Shown: positions 8,384 through 17,877, numbered from the stretch's first letter. The stretch is DNA of 64,000 nucleotides from Kitasatospora acidiphila (GCF_006636205.1 NZ_VIGB01000003.1:5012501-5076500); one strand, 5' to 3'. Made by a program: numbers and translations. The notes: a model not told the origin generated them from the sequence alone.

Positions 8384-8452
8384 GTGTCCATCCTGGCCGC
8401 CGGGCGCCCCGCCGCTGAAGACCTGATCGTGTCCCGGTGCGGAACGATCCGG

Positions 8453-9708
8453 TCAGGCGATCCCACTCCGGCGGCGGACCGCGCTCCGCGGCCACCGCAG
8501 CCGTCGCAGCCCCAGGGTGGCGACGGCGAGCGCGATGGTGGCGAGCCCCGAGGCGCCCAGCACCTGCCGGGGGCCGAAGGCGGTGGTGAGGGGGCCGCCG
8601 AAGGCGGTGCCGAGCGGGGCGGAGGTGAGCATGGCGGCGCTGCGGGCGGCCAGTACGGTGGTCAACTGCTCGGCTGGGGTGCGGTTTTGGAAAAGGGTGA
8701 AGGACAGGGCGGTGAACGGGCCGTAGATCAGCCCGCCGAGGGCGAAGCAGGTCAGGGTGACGGGTGCCGGTGCCCGCAGGCCGAAGGGGAGCAGCATGAG
8801 GCCCCAGCCGGCGACGATGCCCAAGGTGACTGGCCAGAGCGGGAGTTTGCGCAGAGTGCCGACGGTCAGGCCGCCGAGGACGGCGCCGGCACCGAAGAGC
8901 GTCCAGTAGAGCCCGAGCAGGCGGGTTCCGGCGTGCAGGTCGTCGGTGACGTGGAGCGGGAGGGCCACTTCCACCGGGCCGTAGAGGAAGTTGAAGCACC
9001 AGGTCAGCACGAGGATCCCGAGCAACTCCGGCCGCCCGCGCAGGAAGCGCAGGCCGGCCAGTGACCGTGTCGGGGTGACCGGCTCGGCCGTGCCGCCGCC
9101 CAGCCGGCCGACCTGGACGGCCAGTACGGCGAACGAGACGGCGTCGAGCCCCACGACCCAGGCCGGGCCGACGGCCGTCGCCAGCAGCCCGGCGAGCGCG
9201 GGGCCGACGATCACGGACGCCGAACCGCTTGAACTCACCAGCGCGTTCGCGGCCAACCGCTGCTCAGCCGACAGCAGTTGGGCAAGCAGCGCATATTTGC
9301 CCGCGTTCCCCAGGCATGCAGCAGCGACGACCCGGCCAGCAGCGCGACGTACAGCGCCGGACGCAGCACCCCCGCCGCCCAGGCCAGTGGCACGCACCCG
9401 AGGAGCACCGCGCGCAGCACGCTGTCCACCGCGAGCAGCCGCCGGGCCGGCAGCCGGTGCGCCCAGCGCCCGAAGGCCAGCGCCCCGAGCGCTCCGGGCA
9501 GCGCGTACGCGGCGATCGCGGCCCCGACGACCAGCCCGGCCCGTCCGGGCGGTGCGATCCGTACGGCCAGCCAGGCCACGGCGACCATGCTCATCCCGTC
9601 GCCCAGGTCGGAGGCGGCCAGGGCCGGCATCAGTCGGCGGAACCGGGGGTGGGTGAGGAGCGGCTGATAGGCGCGCGGGAGGAGACGGAGTGCCGGTGGG
9701 ATGGTCAT
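8453..9708 (-). pseudogene. MFS transporter broken by one frameshift
   Basis: Two overlapping reverse frames form one 12-helix major facilitator of about 420 residues. The N-terminal frame holds the first four or five helices and the loop RLPARRLL; the second frame resumes at GKYALLAQLLSAEQRLAANA, the conserved motif after helix 4 in this MFS group, and runs to the stop at 8453. Restoring one C in the GCC(C)TGGGG run near 9313 gives an uninterrupted HALGNAGKYALL junction. The start is either the ATG at 9708 or a GTG 27 bases upstream. The event matches five other single-base losses in this window, so a sequencing error is likely. Confidence 0.85.
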
Positions 9709-9805
9709 CCGGTCAGATTGGTCGCTCAAGCGCACTTGAGGTCAAGGGCGCTGGTCGAGGGCGCCTGCTGACCCATTGTCAGACCCGGCCCGTACCGTCA
9801 TTCCC

Positions 9806-10212
9806 ATGAGAGCCACCGGTACCTTCAGCGTCCTGTCCTTCGTGCCGACCGATCTCGCGCCCGAGCCGGCCATCGCCACCAATGTGCCCGTCGGGGTGTC
9901 GCGGATGGAGAAGCGGTTCGAGGGGGAGGTCGCCGGGCGGTCGGCGACGCTGTTCACGGCGGCCTTCGACCAGGCGACCGGCACGGGGACGTACCTGGCG
10001 ATGGAGTCCTTCGAGGGGGAGCTGAACGGGCACCGGGGCGCGTTCAACTTCGTGCACTCGGCAAGTACGTCGGGCACCGACCGGAGCAACGAGTTCTTCG
10101 CCGTCGTGCCGGGCAGCGGCTCGGGGGGCTGGCGGGCATCACGGGCACGGGCGGGCTGACCCTGGAGGCGGACGGGACGCACCGGATCTGGCTGGAGTAC
10201 ACGATCGATTGA
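9806..10212 (+). pseudogene. DUF3224 protein broken by one frameshift
   Basis: The ATG at 9806 opens a DUF3224 protein (MRATGTFSVLSF; ATNVPVGVSRMEKRFEGEV; TYLAMESFEGELNGHRGAF; FNFVHSAS). After VVPGSGSG the frame runs out within 10 codons, but the next frame gives the missing family ending LAGITGTGGLTLEADGTHR followed by IWLEYTID and a stop at 10210-10212. The break lies in the G run near 10117-10126, where one base appears to be missing. With repair the product is about 135 residues, the normal family size. The family is a lipocalin-like barrel with no known function. Confidence 0.85.
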
Positions 10213-10247
10213 TCGAGCGTCAGAAGTGGTGAGTGCCTTGAAGGCGA

Positions 10248-11852
10248 ATGGGTGGTGGAGATTCGGCGGTTTGCGCCAAGGTGTGGGATGTGATTGACGC
10301 ACAGTCGGATGAGCTGGTGATCCTGGTCCACGGGACCTTTGCGGGCGACAAGGACAGGCGCGATGAGGGTCCGCGCTGGTGGCAGCGGGGCAGCACCACC
10401 TGGGAGGCCCTGACCGAGGTGCTGCCCCCGGGGGCGGTGCTGCCGGACGAGGAGACCGGGCTCTTCCATTGGACCGGCGCCAATGCGCAGTCGGAGCGGT
10501 TGCGGGGGAGTGCCGATCTGCTCGCCGTGCTGCTGTGGCTGGAGGAGCGGGGGCGGTCGTACCACCTGGTCGGGCACAGTCACGGCGGCTCGGTGATCTG
10601 GGAGGCGTTGGTCTCGGCGCAACTCCTCTCCGAGACCAAGGAGGTGCCTTCATCCTTGAGAGGCTCGCTGGGGATCGCTCCGGCCTCGCTGAAGTCCAAA
10701 CACTGGGTGGAGTGGGCGCAGCTGCCCGGGCTGCGCAGTGTGACCACGGTGGGGACGCCGTTCCTGCACTTCCTGCCCAGAACGACCTGGCTCACCAGCG
10801 GCTGGCGCAGCCGGCGCTTCACCCTCAAAGGGCACGACGTCGGCTTCGTGCGAAACATGGTGAGCTTGTCAATCTATGTTCCGGCCCTGGTTGTCATGGT
10901 GGGCGCGCTGCTCGGCCTGCCCGCCCTGACCATCGGGGCGATTCTCGAACTGTTCGACGTCGCGGTCCCGTTCGGGCTGATGGGGCTGGCCTGGGGCGCC
11001 GCCCTGGTGCTGACAGCGGTCCTGTTCGGCCCGGTCAACCGGCTCCTGTTCGCCGACGCACTCACCCACCGGGCGCGGACCTCGCGAACAGTCTTCGAGC
11101 GCTTCGCGGACCGCTGGCTCGGCCTCTGGGCACCCGACGACGAGGCCATCGGAATGCTGCGGGGCGTGGCCGCCCCACGGCGCCCGGACTACCGGTGGCT
11201 CTGGCATCCGGCAGCCGACCGCGAGCCCTGGGCGGCCCCGGAAGGCACGGGGACGCCGATACCGCGCGTCCCGGTCCGGATCGCCGATCCGATATCGAAC
11301 ACCGGCATGGTTCCCCACGCGTCGCTCTGGAAGCTCACCCGCACCCTGGGCCCCCTGCGCGCCGTCTTCAACCGCTGGATCGGCCCGCGCATTTCGGGCG
11401 CGATCTCCCGGCTGCTGCTGCACACCGTCCAGGGCAACGACCTGCCGCACACCAGCCTGGTGTACGCCTCCCCGTGGCCGCTGCCACTGGACGACCTACC
11501 GCCGGGGCTGCCCGAGACGCTCGCCTTCCGGCTGACCGCGCACGCCAATGCCAGGGCGGCCCAACTCGCCCCAGCCATCCGGGAGATCCTCGCCCAGGCC
11601 GCGCTTGACGGCATCTCGCTGCCGCAGGCGGCGGCCAGTCGGCAACGGCCGCGTCCGGACGGCGCGCTGGTGCACACCGGCTATTTCGAGGATCCGGAGC
11701 TGGTGCGGTTGATCGGCCTGCACATCGAGCGTCACATGGCCCGGCCGCCGCTCAAAGCCCCCGATGAGCCGGCGCTGCTGAGTTGGCTCGACGAGAACGC
11801 CGAGGCGGTGCAGCGCCGGCTCGCGGAGTTCCGCAGCGCCGTGCCTGAGTGA
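10248..11852 (+). CDS. Membrane-anchored alpha/beta hydrolase-like protein
   Basis: A 534-residue protein. The N-terminal third is an alpha/beta hydrolase: oxyanion-type VILVHGTF near residue 25 and the nucleophile elbow LVGHSHGGSV near residue 110. It is followed by two or three hydrophobic segments near residues 205-265 (SIYVPALVVMVGALLGLPAL and LMGLAWGAALVLTAVLFGP), and then a long soluble C-terminal part. A lipase or esterase role at the membrane is likely but the substrate is unknown. AAGG lies four bases before the ATG. Its 3' end runs into a 9-bp tandem repeat. Confidence 0.75.
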   Translation: MGGGDSAVCAKVWDVIDAQSDELVILVHGTFAGDKDRRDEGPRWWQRGSTTWEALTEVLPPGAVLPDEETGLFHWTGANAQSERLRGSADLLAVLLWLEERGRSYHLVGHSHGGSVIWEALVSAQLLSETKEVPSSLRGSLGIAPASLKSKHWVEWAQLPGLRSVTTVGTPFLHFLPRTTWLTSGWRSRRFTLKGHDVGFVRNMVSLSIYVPALVVMVGALLGLPALTIGAILELFDVAVPFGLMGLAWGAALVLTAVLFGPVNRLLFADALTHRARTSRTVFERFADRWLGLWAPDDEAIGMLRGVAAPRRPDYRWLWHPAADREPWAAPEGTGTPIPRVPVRIADPISNTGMVPHASLWKLTRTLGPLRAVFNRWIGPRISGAISRLLLHTVQGNDLPHTSLVYASPWPLPLDDLPPGLPETLAFRLTAHANARAAQLAPAIREILAQAALDGISLPQAAASRQRPRPDGALVHTGYFEDPELVRLIGLHIERHMARPPLKAPDEPALLSWLDENAEAVQRRLAEFRSAVPE

Positions 11853-11876
11853 CGGCAGTGACGGCAGTGACGGCGC
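11850..11876. repeat. Three 9-bp tandem repeats at a gene's stop codon
   Basis: The unit GTGACGGCA is present three times in a row, the last copy with its final base changed (GTGACGGCG), starting inside the last codons of the membrane hydrolase. Each copy carries the TGA, so the array duplicates the gene's own stop region. Confidence 0.7.
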
Positions 11877-11913
11877 CGGCTTTCGCCGCTCAGCCGAGCC
11901 GGCGCTCGGGCTG

Positions 11914-12519
11914 TCAGCCGCCCAGGTGGCGTTCGATCCGGGCGATCGCGTCGGCGTTGCCGGTGAAGAGATGCGCGTGCAGGCCGACCGCTCGGGCGCC
12001 CTCGATGTTGGGGGCGTGGTCGTCGATGAAGAGGCACTCGGCCGGGGTGGCGTCCAGCGCGCCGAGGGCGGCCGCGAAGGCGCGCGGGTCGGGCTTCTGC
12101 ACGCCGATCTCGTGCGAGTAGACGAGGCGCTCGGCCAGGCCCGCGAACCCGTAGGCGGCCTGCTCGCGCTCCCTGGCGCCGACGAAGCTGTTGCTCAGGA
12201 CCGCGATGCGGCAGCGGGACCGCAGGCCCGCCAAGTAGTCGATCATCTCCTGGTTGGCGCTGCCCAGGTAGTCCGCCCACAGGTCGTCCAGCAACGCGGT
12301 GAGCTGCTCGCCGTCGAGCCCGAGCCGCGCGGTGAGCTGGGCTGACACCCCGGGCTCGTCGATCTCGCCGATCATCCCGGCCGCCCAGACATCGGCCATC
12401 CGCTCCTCGATCGCCCCTTCCGGCAGCCCCAGCCGCCGCTCCCACCGCCCGGGCCAGCCGGTGTGGGGGGTGAGCTCCAGGACGCCGCCGATGTCAACGA
12501 TCAGGCAGGGCAGGTTCAT
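11914..12519 (-). CDS. HAD-superfamily hydrolase
   Basis: A 201-residue haloacid dehalogenase-like hydrolase. Motif I is atypical: the usual DxDGT/DxGGV aspartate is seen as IVDIGGVL near residue 7. Motif II is VLSNSF, motif III is the Lys in GVQKPDPRAF, and motif IV is LFIDDHAPNIEGA. The cap region between motifs I and II is helical, as in subfamily IA. The ATG at 12519 has AAGGGA seven bases upstream. It probably dephosphorylates a small metabolite. It stands alone on the reverse strand, downstream of the ABC ATPase gene. Confidence 0.9.
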   Translation of the reverse strand: MNLPCLIVDIGGVLELTPHTGWPGRWERRLGLPEGAIEERMADVWAAGMIGEIDEPGVSAQLTARLGLDGEQLTALLDDLWADYLGSANQEMIDYLAGLRSRCRIAVLSNSFVGAREREQAAYGFAGLAERLVYSHEIGVQKPDPRAFAAALGALDATPAECLFIDDHAPNIEGARAVGLHAHLFTGNADAIARIERHLGG

Positions 12520-12601
12520 ACGGGTTCCCTTCGTGGATGCAGTGGGCAACTGCGCTCCACGCTGGGGGTTCCCGTTGGGTGAAGGTCAAGCGCGGGCGGC
12601 C

Positions 12602-13417
12602 TCAGCGCACCCCGGACGCCACCGGGCGCGCCGCCGCCCGGGCTGCCCAGCGGCCCTCCTCGCGGGTGATCCGGACCGGGTGGTCGAAGCAGGCGCTGAT
12701 CAGGTCGGTGGTCACCACGTCGGGCGCGGGACCGCTGGCCACGCAGGCGCCGTCGCGCAGGAGGAGGGCGTGGGAGGTGGTGGTGGGGAGCTCTTCCAGG
12801 TGGTGGGTGACCAGGACGCTGGAGAGGGAGGGGTGGAGGCGGCGCAAGTCGTCGAGGCTGGTGAGGAGTTGCTCGCGAGCCGTCAGGTCGAGGCCGGTGG
12901 CGGGCTCGTCGAGGAGCAGCAGGCGCGGTTGCGGCATCAGGGCGCGGGCGATCAGGGTGCGGCCGCGTTCACCCTGGGACAGGGTGGTCCAGGGGGCGTC
13001 GGCGCGGCGGGTCATCCCCAGGGTGTGGATGAGGGAGTCGGCCTGCGCCCGTTGCTCGGGGGACGGCGGGTGGAAGCGATCGGGCTCGATGCTGTTGGTC
13101 AGCCCGGTGAGCACCACCTCGCGGACCGTCAGCGGCGAGCGCAGGGGGTGACGCGGGTTCACATGGCCCAGGTGGGCGCGGAGTTCGCGGATGTCGACCC
13201 GGCCGAGCTGCCTGCCCAGCACCTTCACGGTGCCCCGGGTGGGGTGCGAGACGGCGCCGAGCAGGGCCAGCAGGGTGCTCTTGCCCGCGCCGTTGGCCCC
13301 GAGGACCGCCCAGTGCTCGCCGGGCGCGATGGTCAGCGAGATGTCCCGCAGCAGGTGGCGGCCGTCCCGGACCACGTCGACGGCCTCGGCCTGCAGAACG
13401 GGTTCGACAGCGGTCAT
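12602..13417 (-). CDS. ABC transporter ATP-binding protein
   Basis: A 271-residue ABC ATPase with Walker A GANGAGKS (residues 40-47), signature LSQGERGR, Walker B LLLLDEPATGLD and the switch His in LVTHH. The order and the ModF/PhnC-like features (ARALMPQPRLLLLDEPATG) resemble the stand-alone 'molybdate/metal-type' ATPases common in actinomycetes. No permease or binding-protein gene is adjacent, so it may energise a transporter encoded elsewhere or act as a regulatory ATPase. It is divergent from the Ser/Thr kinase gene across about 190 bases. Confidence 0.92.
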   Translation of the reverse strand: MTAVEPVLQAEAVDVVRDGRHLLRDISLTIAPGEHWAVLGANGAGKSTLLALLGAVSHPTRGTVKVLGRQLGRVDIRELRAHLGHVNPRHPLRSPLTVREVVLTGLTNSIEPDRFHPPSPEQRAQADSLIHTLGMTRRADAPWTTLSQGERGRTLIARALMPQPRLLLLDEPATGLDLTAREQLLTSLDDLRRLHPSLSSVLVTHHLEELPTTTSHALLLRDGACVASGPAPDVVTTDLISACFDHPVRITREEGRWAARAAARPVASGVR

Positions 13418-13610
13418 CGGGCGCGCCTCCGACGGGAGTCCAGGGGAATGCCGAGAGCGGGCAGCCCGGGCACGCTAACAAAGGGTTCGCCCCCGTACCG
13501 TCGCCGTTCCACAGGGTGGACTGCGCTCGACACGGAGTCCGCCGCTACTCTTCGCAGAAGCCCAGGTCGGTCCAACGGCCGGCAGCACGGACTACGAGGA
13601 GCTGGACCAG

Positions 13611-15182
13611 GTGATCGGACGAGCGCTGAACGGCCGCTATGAACTGGTCGGCACCCTCGGGGTCGGCGGCATGGCCACGGTGTACCACGGCGTGGACCGG
13701 GTGCTGGGCCGCCCCGTCGCCGTCAAGATACTCAACGGCGGGCTGGCCGAGGACCCGCGGTTCGCCGAGCGGTTCCAGCGGGAGGCGCAGCATGCCGCGA
13801 TGCTGGTGCACCCGCGGATCGCCATGGTCTTCGACTCCGGGATGGACGAGGGCTCCCCGTACATCGTGATGGAGCTGATCCGGGGCCGCTCGCTGAGCTC
13901 GGTGCTGGCCGAGGCCGGGCCGCTGCCGGTGGAGCGGGCGGTCGGCATCGCGGCGGCGGTCTGCGAGGCGCTGGAGGTCGCGCACACGGCCGGCCTGGTG
14001 CACCGGGACATCAAGCCCGGCAATGTGATGCTCACCGACGACGGCGGCGTCAAGGTGGTGGACTTCGGCATCGCCCGGGCCTCCGACTCCGGCCAGCAGC
14101 TGACCCAGACCGCCACCGTGCTCGGCACCGCCGCCTACCTCTCGCCGGAGCAGGCCACCGCCGGCGAGGTGGACGGCCGGGCGGACCTCTACGCGCTGGG
14201 CTGCGTGCTCACCGAGCTGCTCACCGGCGAGCCGCCGTTCACCGCAGAGACGCCGGTGGCGATCGCCTTCAAGCAGGTCACCGAGGAGGCCGCGCCGGTC
14301 AGCCTGCACCGTCCCGAGGTGCCGCCGGCGCTGGACATCGTGGTGACCCGGCTGCTCGCCAAGCGGCCCGAGGAGCGGCCGGCCACGGCGGCCGCCGCCC
14401 GGGCCGAACTGCTGGCCGCGGTGCCGGTGGCCGGTGCGGTGGACCGCACCGCCGAGCTGCTGGCGACGGCCGCGCCGGACGGCGACCGGACCCAAGTGCT
14501 CCCGATGGGGTCCGGGAGCGGCGCGGCCGGCTTCGGAAACGGCGCCGGGGGCTTCGGCGGCGGCACGGGGGGCTTCGGAGCCGTCCCGGCCGCCACCTCG
14601 CTGATGGACGCGCTCCCGGGGCAGTCCCCCGAGCCCGCACCGGCGCCCCGGTCCCGCCGCACCATCGCGCTGGTGCTCGGCGGCGCGGGCGTGTCGGTGG
14701 TGGCACTGCTGGGCGTGCTGGCCCTGGTGAACCCGTCCTCGTCGAGCAACCCGTCGGCCGCCGCGCACTCGCCGGTCGCGAGCCCGGCGGCGACCCAGCC
14801 GGCCACCGCCCCGACCACCGGCGCCTCGGCCCAGGCTGCCCCGCCGTCAACGAGCGCACCCCGCCAGACCCCGGGCACCCCGATCGCCGCCATCGCCGGA
14901 CTGCGCACCGACGTCGCGGCCACCCCGATGCAGCCGAAGGACCGCCAGACCGCGCTGATCAAGACCCTGGACACCGCGACCGCCGCGCTGAACGCCCAGC
15001 AGCCCGCCCAGGCGGACCTGGCCCTGAAGGCGGCGCAGCGCCAGGTCCACGACCTGAGCAAGAAGCACACCATCGACGCCCAGACCGCCGCCGGCTGGCA
15101 GCGCCAGCTCACCGCGATCATCGGCTCCCTCAGCAGCGGTGGCGGCGCGACCGCCAACGCGGATGACAACGGGGACAACTGA
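13611..15182 (+). CDS. Transmembrane Ser/Thr protein kinase
   Basis: A 523-residue PknB-type kinase. The catalytic domain spans about residues 8-265: glycine loop GVGGMATVY (17-25), Lys39 in VAVKIL, catalytic loop VHRDIKPGNV and DFGIA, then APE-equivalent LSPEQ. A Gly/Phe-rich linker (GFGNGAGGFGGGTGGFG) leads to one membrane helix near residues 350-372 and a Pro/Ala/Thr-rich stalk. The external C-terminus is a small helical domain of about 85 residues (LIKTLDTATAALNAQQPAQA) of the kind called FIMAH in actinomycete kinases. The GTG start follows GAGGAG at suitable spacing. It probably senses an extracellular signal. Confidence 0.93.
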   Translation: MIGRALNGRYELVGTLGVGGMATVYHGVDRVLGRPVAVKILNGGLAEDPRFAERFQREAQHAAMLVHPRIAMVFDSGMDEGSPYIVMELIRGRSLSSVLAEAGPLPVERAVGIAAAVCEALEVAHTAGLVHRDIKPGNVMLTDDGGVKVVDFGIARASDSGQQLTQTATVLGTAAYLSPEQATAGEVDGRADLYALGCVLTELLTGEPPFTAETPVAIAFKQVTEEAAPVSLHRPEVPPALDIVVTRLLAKRPEERPATAAAARAELLAAVPVAGAVDRTAELLATAAPDGDRTQVLPMGSGSGAAGFGNGAGGFGGGTGGFGAVPAATSLMDALPGQSPEPAPAPRSRRTIALVLGGAGVSVVALLGVLALVNPSSSSNPSAAAHSPVASPAATQPATAPTTGASAQAAPPSTSAPRQTPGTPIAAIAGLRTDVAATPMQPKDRQTALIKTLDTATAALNAQQPAQADLALKAAQRQVHDLSKKHTIDAQTAAGWQRQLTAIIGSLSSGGGATANADDNGDN

Positions 15183-15243
15183 CGCAGCACCACCTCGACC
15201 TGTGGCACCATGCCCTCATCGGCAGGACGACGGGGGGTACGGG

Positions 15244-16206
15244 GTGGCCACGGTCGAACAGGTCAGAGCGGCGGCACTGCGGCTGCCGAGGACCGAGGAG
15301 CACCTGATCCGTGACCGGGTGAAGTTCCGGGTCGGCCGGATCGTCTACCTGGCGCTCTCGCCGGACGAGACGACCCTCGGCTTCGCGTTCCCGCGCGAGG
15401 AGCGGGCGGCGCTGCTGGCCGCAGAGCCGGACCGGTACCTGCCGCCCGTGCCGTCCGACGAGCGCTACAACTGGCTGCGGCTGCGCCTGGCGGCGTTCGA
15501 CGAGGCCGAGCTCACCGAGATCGTCGAGGAGGCCTGGCGGATGGCGGTGCCCAAGAAGCTGGCCGCCTCGGTCCTCATGCCGGTCGGGCCCACCCTGGCC
15601 GAACTGCGGGCGGCCGCCGAGGTTTTCGCCGGCTACGGCGCGGTGGACACGGGCTGGGAGCGCTGGGCCGCCGAGACCGCGCCGGCCGCCGATCTGGCCG
15701 ACCCGGCGCACCGCGCGGCGCTGCACCGCTGGCTCAACTCCTGGGGCTGCCGGATCCGCTACCCGCGCCCCGGGGAGCCGGACCTGATGGCGGACGGCCT
15801 GGCCGGGTGGTGGCAGCGGCACGCCGCCGCCCTGCCGGCGGTCAGCCTGCTGAAGCTGACGGACCAGCAGATCGACCGGCTGGCCGACGCCTACGCCGAG
15901 CTGCAGGCGCTGCCGGTCGGCCCGACCCGCACCCTGGGCCCGACCGCCGCCGCCAAGGCGCTGTACGCCCTGCGCCCGACCGCCGTGATGCCCTGGGACG
16001 CGGCGATCGCCAAGCGGCTGCACGGCGCCCGGGACGGCGCCGCGTTCGCCCGCCATCTGCGCTGCGGGCGCGCCTGGGCCGGGGCGGTGCTGGCCGAGTC
16101 CGGGCTGACCGAGCAGCGGCTGCCGGCCGAGCTGGGGCGCGGCTCGGTGCCGCTGGCCAAGGTGCTGGACGACTACCTGTACGTGACGATCACCGCGGCG
16201 GGGTGA
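15244..16206 (+). CDS. MmcQ/YjbR domain fused to a helical C-terminal domain
   Basis: A 320-residue protein. Residues 1-112 match the MmcQ/YjbR (DUF419) fold: a 'double-wing' domain with VRAAALRLPRTEEHL, FRVGRIVYLAL, YNWLRLRLAAFDEAEL and a final VPKKLAAS. Free-standing YjbR proteins end there. Here about 200 more residues follow, mainly helical, with PTRTLGPTAAAKALYALRP and VMPWDAAIAKRL, which recall a helix-hairpin-helix-like segment. I do not recognise that half. The GTG start has a strong GGGGGG upstream; the frame is open further upstream but begins inside the kinase gene. A nucleic acid role is only a guess. Confidence 0.75.
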   Translation: MATVEQVRAAALRLPRTEEHLIRDRVKFRVGRIVYLALSPDETTLGFAFPREERAALLAAEPDRYLPPVPSDERYNWLRLRLAAFDEAELTEIVEEAWRMAVPKKLAASVLMPVGPTLAELRAAAEVFAGYGAVDTGWERWAAETAPAADLADPAHRAALHRWLNSWGCRIRYPRPGEPDLMADGLAGWWQRHAAALPAVSLLKLTDQQIDRLADAYAELQALPVGPTRTLGPTAAAKALYALRPTAVMPWDAAIAKRLHGARDGAAFARHLRCGRAWAGAVLAESGLTEQRLPAELGRGSVPLAKVLDDYLYVTITAAG

Positions 16207-16375
16207 CCGCGACTGCGGCACGCTGACGGTCACCGGGGCGGGCTGACGGTGACTGCGGCGTGCTGACGGTCACCGCGGCCCCGGCGGCAGCCGCACTGCC
16301 GTGGGTGCGGCGCGAGTACCAGTCGCCGATCCGGACCAGCAGGGTGCGCGGCGGGGTGAGGGAGATGCGGGCCAT
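16190..16375 (-). pseudogene. N-terminal remnant of a carboxymuconolactone decarboxylase-family gene
   Basis: From an ATG at 16375, preceded by a strong GGAGGA site, the first 25 or so residues read MARISLTPPRTLLVRIGDWY and then SRRTHG. This is the conserved opening of streptomycete carboxymuconolactone decarboxylase / alkylhydroperoxidase-like proteins, which normally continue for about 180-200 residues with an ExxxxxCxxC active site. Here the sequence turns at once into Ala-rich and repeat-derived codons and stops at residue 61. The enzyme body is absent. A deletion that fused the start to the neighbouring tandem repeats explains it. The identification rests on memory of the family opening. 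Confidence 0.45.
16203..16282. repeat. Four imperfect 20-bp tandem repeats
   Basis: About four units of the type GCTGACGGTSACYGCGGCGB follow one another, starting at the stop codon of the YjbR fusion gene. They resemble that gene's own end (GTGACGATCACCGCGGCG), so they look like successive duplications of a 3' terminus. The array also runs into the end of the small reverse-strand CMD-like remnant. Confidence 0.7.
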
Positions 16376-16414
16376 GGTGCTGTCCTCCGGTCAACGGGGC
16401 GCCGGGCGGCGCCG

Positions 16415-17737
16415 TCAACCAGGGGACGGAGCGGCCGCGTCGGATGTGACAGGCTCCCCGGGCTCGTCCAGGAACTCCACCACTGCCAGCACGGCGAGCA
16501 GCGCCACGGTCAGCCAGATCACCACCATGTCGGTCGGATAGCTCCAGGTCACCAGTACGACCGTCGCGATCACCACGGCTGCCCAGTTCAGCCACAGCTT
16601 GAACCGGTGGACGAACCGCCCGACCGGCCCCAGCCGCATGCCGAGCCGCTCGGCGGCCCGCCGGACCGCGTCGATCCCGGCCTGCCAGAGGGTGCGCACC
16701 GCGCGCGCCCAGCGCCCGGTACCGCTCACCCAGGCGCCCAGCGCGACCAGGATGCCGAGCACCACCACCAGGCGGACGCCACCGCGCAGGTAGTGCGTCA
16801 ACCTGTCATAGACGGCGTGGGCCGCGGCCTGATTGACGTCGGCGGGCAGGTGGTCCAGGTAGACCGGCCGGAACACGGACAGCCCGATGCTCAGCACCGC
16901 GGCCCCGGCCGCCATGGCGAGCGCGGCGGTCACGGTCGCCCGCCGGCGCCGGACGGCCGCGAGTACCCCGCCCACGGCCAGCAGCACGGTGAGCACCGGC
17001 AACCAGAATCCGAACACGTCGAGCAGGCGCAGCCAGGTCCGGATCGTGCCGATGCTCTCCGACTCGATCAGCACGTAGTCGGTGTGCACGGTGGGGATCT
17101 TCGAGGCGACGCTCAGGCCGTTGGCCACCAGCCGGCTCTTCGCCTGGTCGATCACCGGTGCCAGGTCGAGGGCCACGGTGTTGTCCGTGATCTTCACGGC
17201 GCCGCCGCCCTGGCCGGTGAGCGCGCGGTTCAGGGAGTCGTGGGCGGACCGGTTGATCTGCTCCCACAGCGCGGCGAACTGGTCGCTGGCCACCGCGCCC
17301 GCCACCTGGTCGTGCACCAGCGAGGTGATCGCGCTGGTCACCGCGCTCCCGGCGGAGTTCACCAGTTGCTGGAGGAGCGGCCGGTCGGTCGTCGGCACCA
17401 GGCCGAGCAGGGTGCCGATCGGCAGCGCGTCGACGATCTGGGTGGTCACCCGGTCGGTGACGGCTGCCTGCACGGCCGGGTCGCGGGCCAGCGGGGCCAT
17501 GGTGGCCACGTAGCGGTCGGTGTCGGTGAGCGTCGAGCGGGCCCAGGCGGCGGCCACCGAGGCCGGGGTCAGTACGGTCGCCAGGATGATGAGCACCACG
17601 GAGAGCAGGCTCAGCAGGCGGAACCGATGGCGGGGGCGCTGCTCGAGCTGTGCGATCCGGCCGTGTAGCTCCGCGAGCTCGGCGTCGCGGTCCTCAGGGG
17701 GCTCAGAAGGTGGCTGGTCGAGCGGATGGTCGGTCAC
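16415..17737 (-). CDS. Large integral membrane protein, actinobacterial family
   Basis: A 440-residue membrane protein. An acidic N-terminus with a short coiled-coil (EDRDAELAELHGRIAQLEQR) precedes membrane helix 1 (FRLLSLLSVVLIILATVL, near residue 48). A large extracytoplasmic domain of about 180 residues follows, then four or five helices between residues about 235 and 425. This layout fits a family of conserved actinobacterial membrane proteins of unknown role. The GTG at 17737 is preferred; an in-frame extension upstream adds a non-homologous Cys/Arg-containing segment. It lies downstream of tatA on the same strand, beyond a terminator. Confidence 0.8.
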   Translation of the reverse strand: MTDHPLDQPPSEPPEDRDAELAELHGRIAQLEQRPRHRFRLLSLLSVVLIILATVLTPASVAAAWARSTLTDTDRYVATMAPLARDPAVQAAVTDRVTTQIVDALPIGTLLGLVPTTDRPLLQQLVNSAGSAVTSAITSLVHDQVAGAVASDQFAALWEQINRSAHDSLNRALTGQGGGAVKITDNTVALDLAPVIDQAKSRLVANGLSVASKIPTVHTDYVLIESESIGTIRTWLRLLDVFGFWLPVLTVLLAVGGVLAAVRRRRATVTAALAMAAGAAVLSIGLSVFRPVYLDHLPADVNQAAAHAVYDRLTHYLRGGVRLVVVLGILVALGAWVSGTGRWARAVRTLWQAGIDAVRRAAERLGMRLGPVGRFVHRFKLWLNWAAVVIATVVLVTWSYPTDMVVIWLTVALLAVLAVVEFLDEPGEPVTSDAAAPSPG

Positions 17738-17838
17738 CAGATAAGCAGATATCAGGATAAAACGGACAGCGACTCGAGATGTCACGTTCGGGTGTACCGG
17801 GCAGGCCGCTTGCTCCGTGCGCATCGCGGGCACGACGA

Positions 17839-17877
17839 AGCCCCTGGCGGTCCGTCGGGTAGGACGGGCCAGGGGCT
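17839..17877 (-). terminator. Terminator after tatA
   Basis: A perfect 10-bp inverted repeat (AGCCCCTGGC / GCCAGGGGCT) with an internal GC-rich loop, 36 bases past the tatA stop and before the downstream membrane protein gene. Confidence 0.8.

Noticed and set aside
8453..9708. Treating the broken MFS gene as two separate small transporters
   Set aside because: Each half lacks half of the helices, and one inserted C joins them at a conserved motif.
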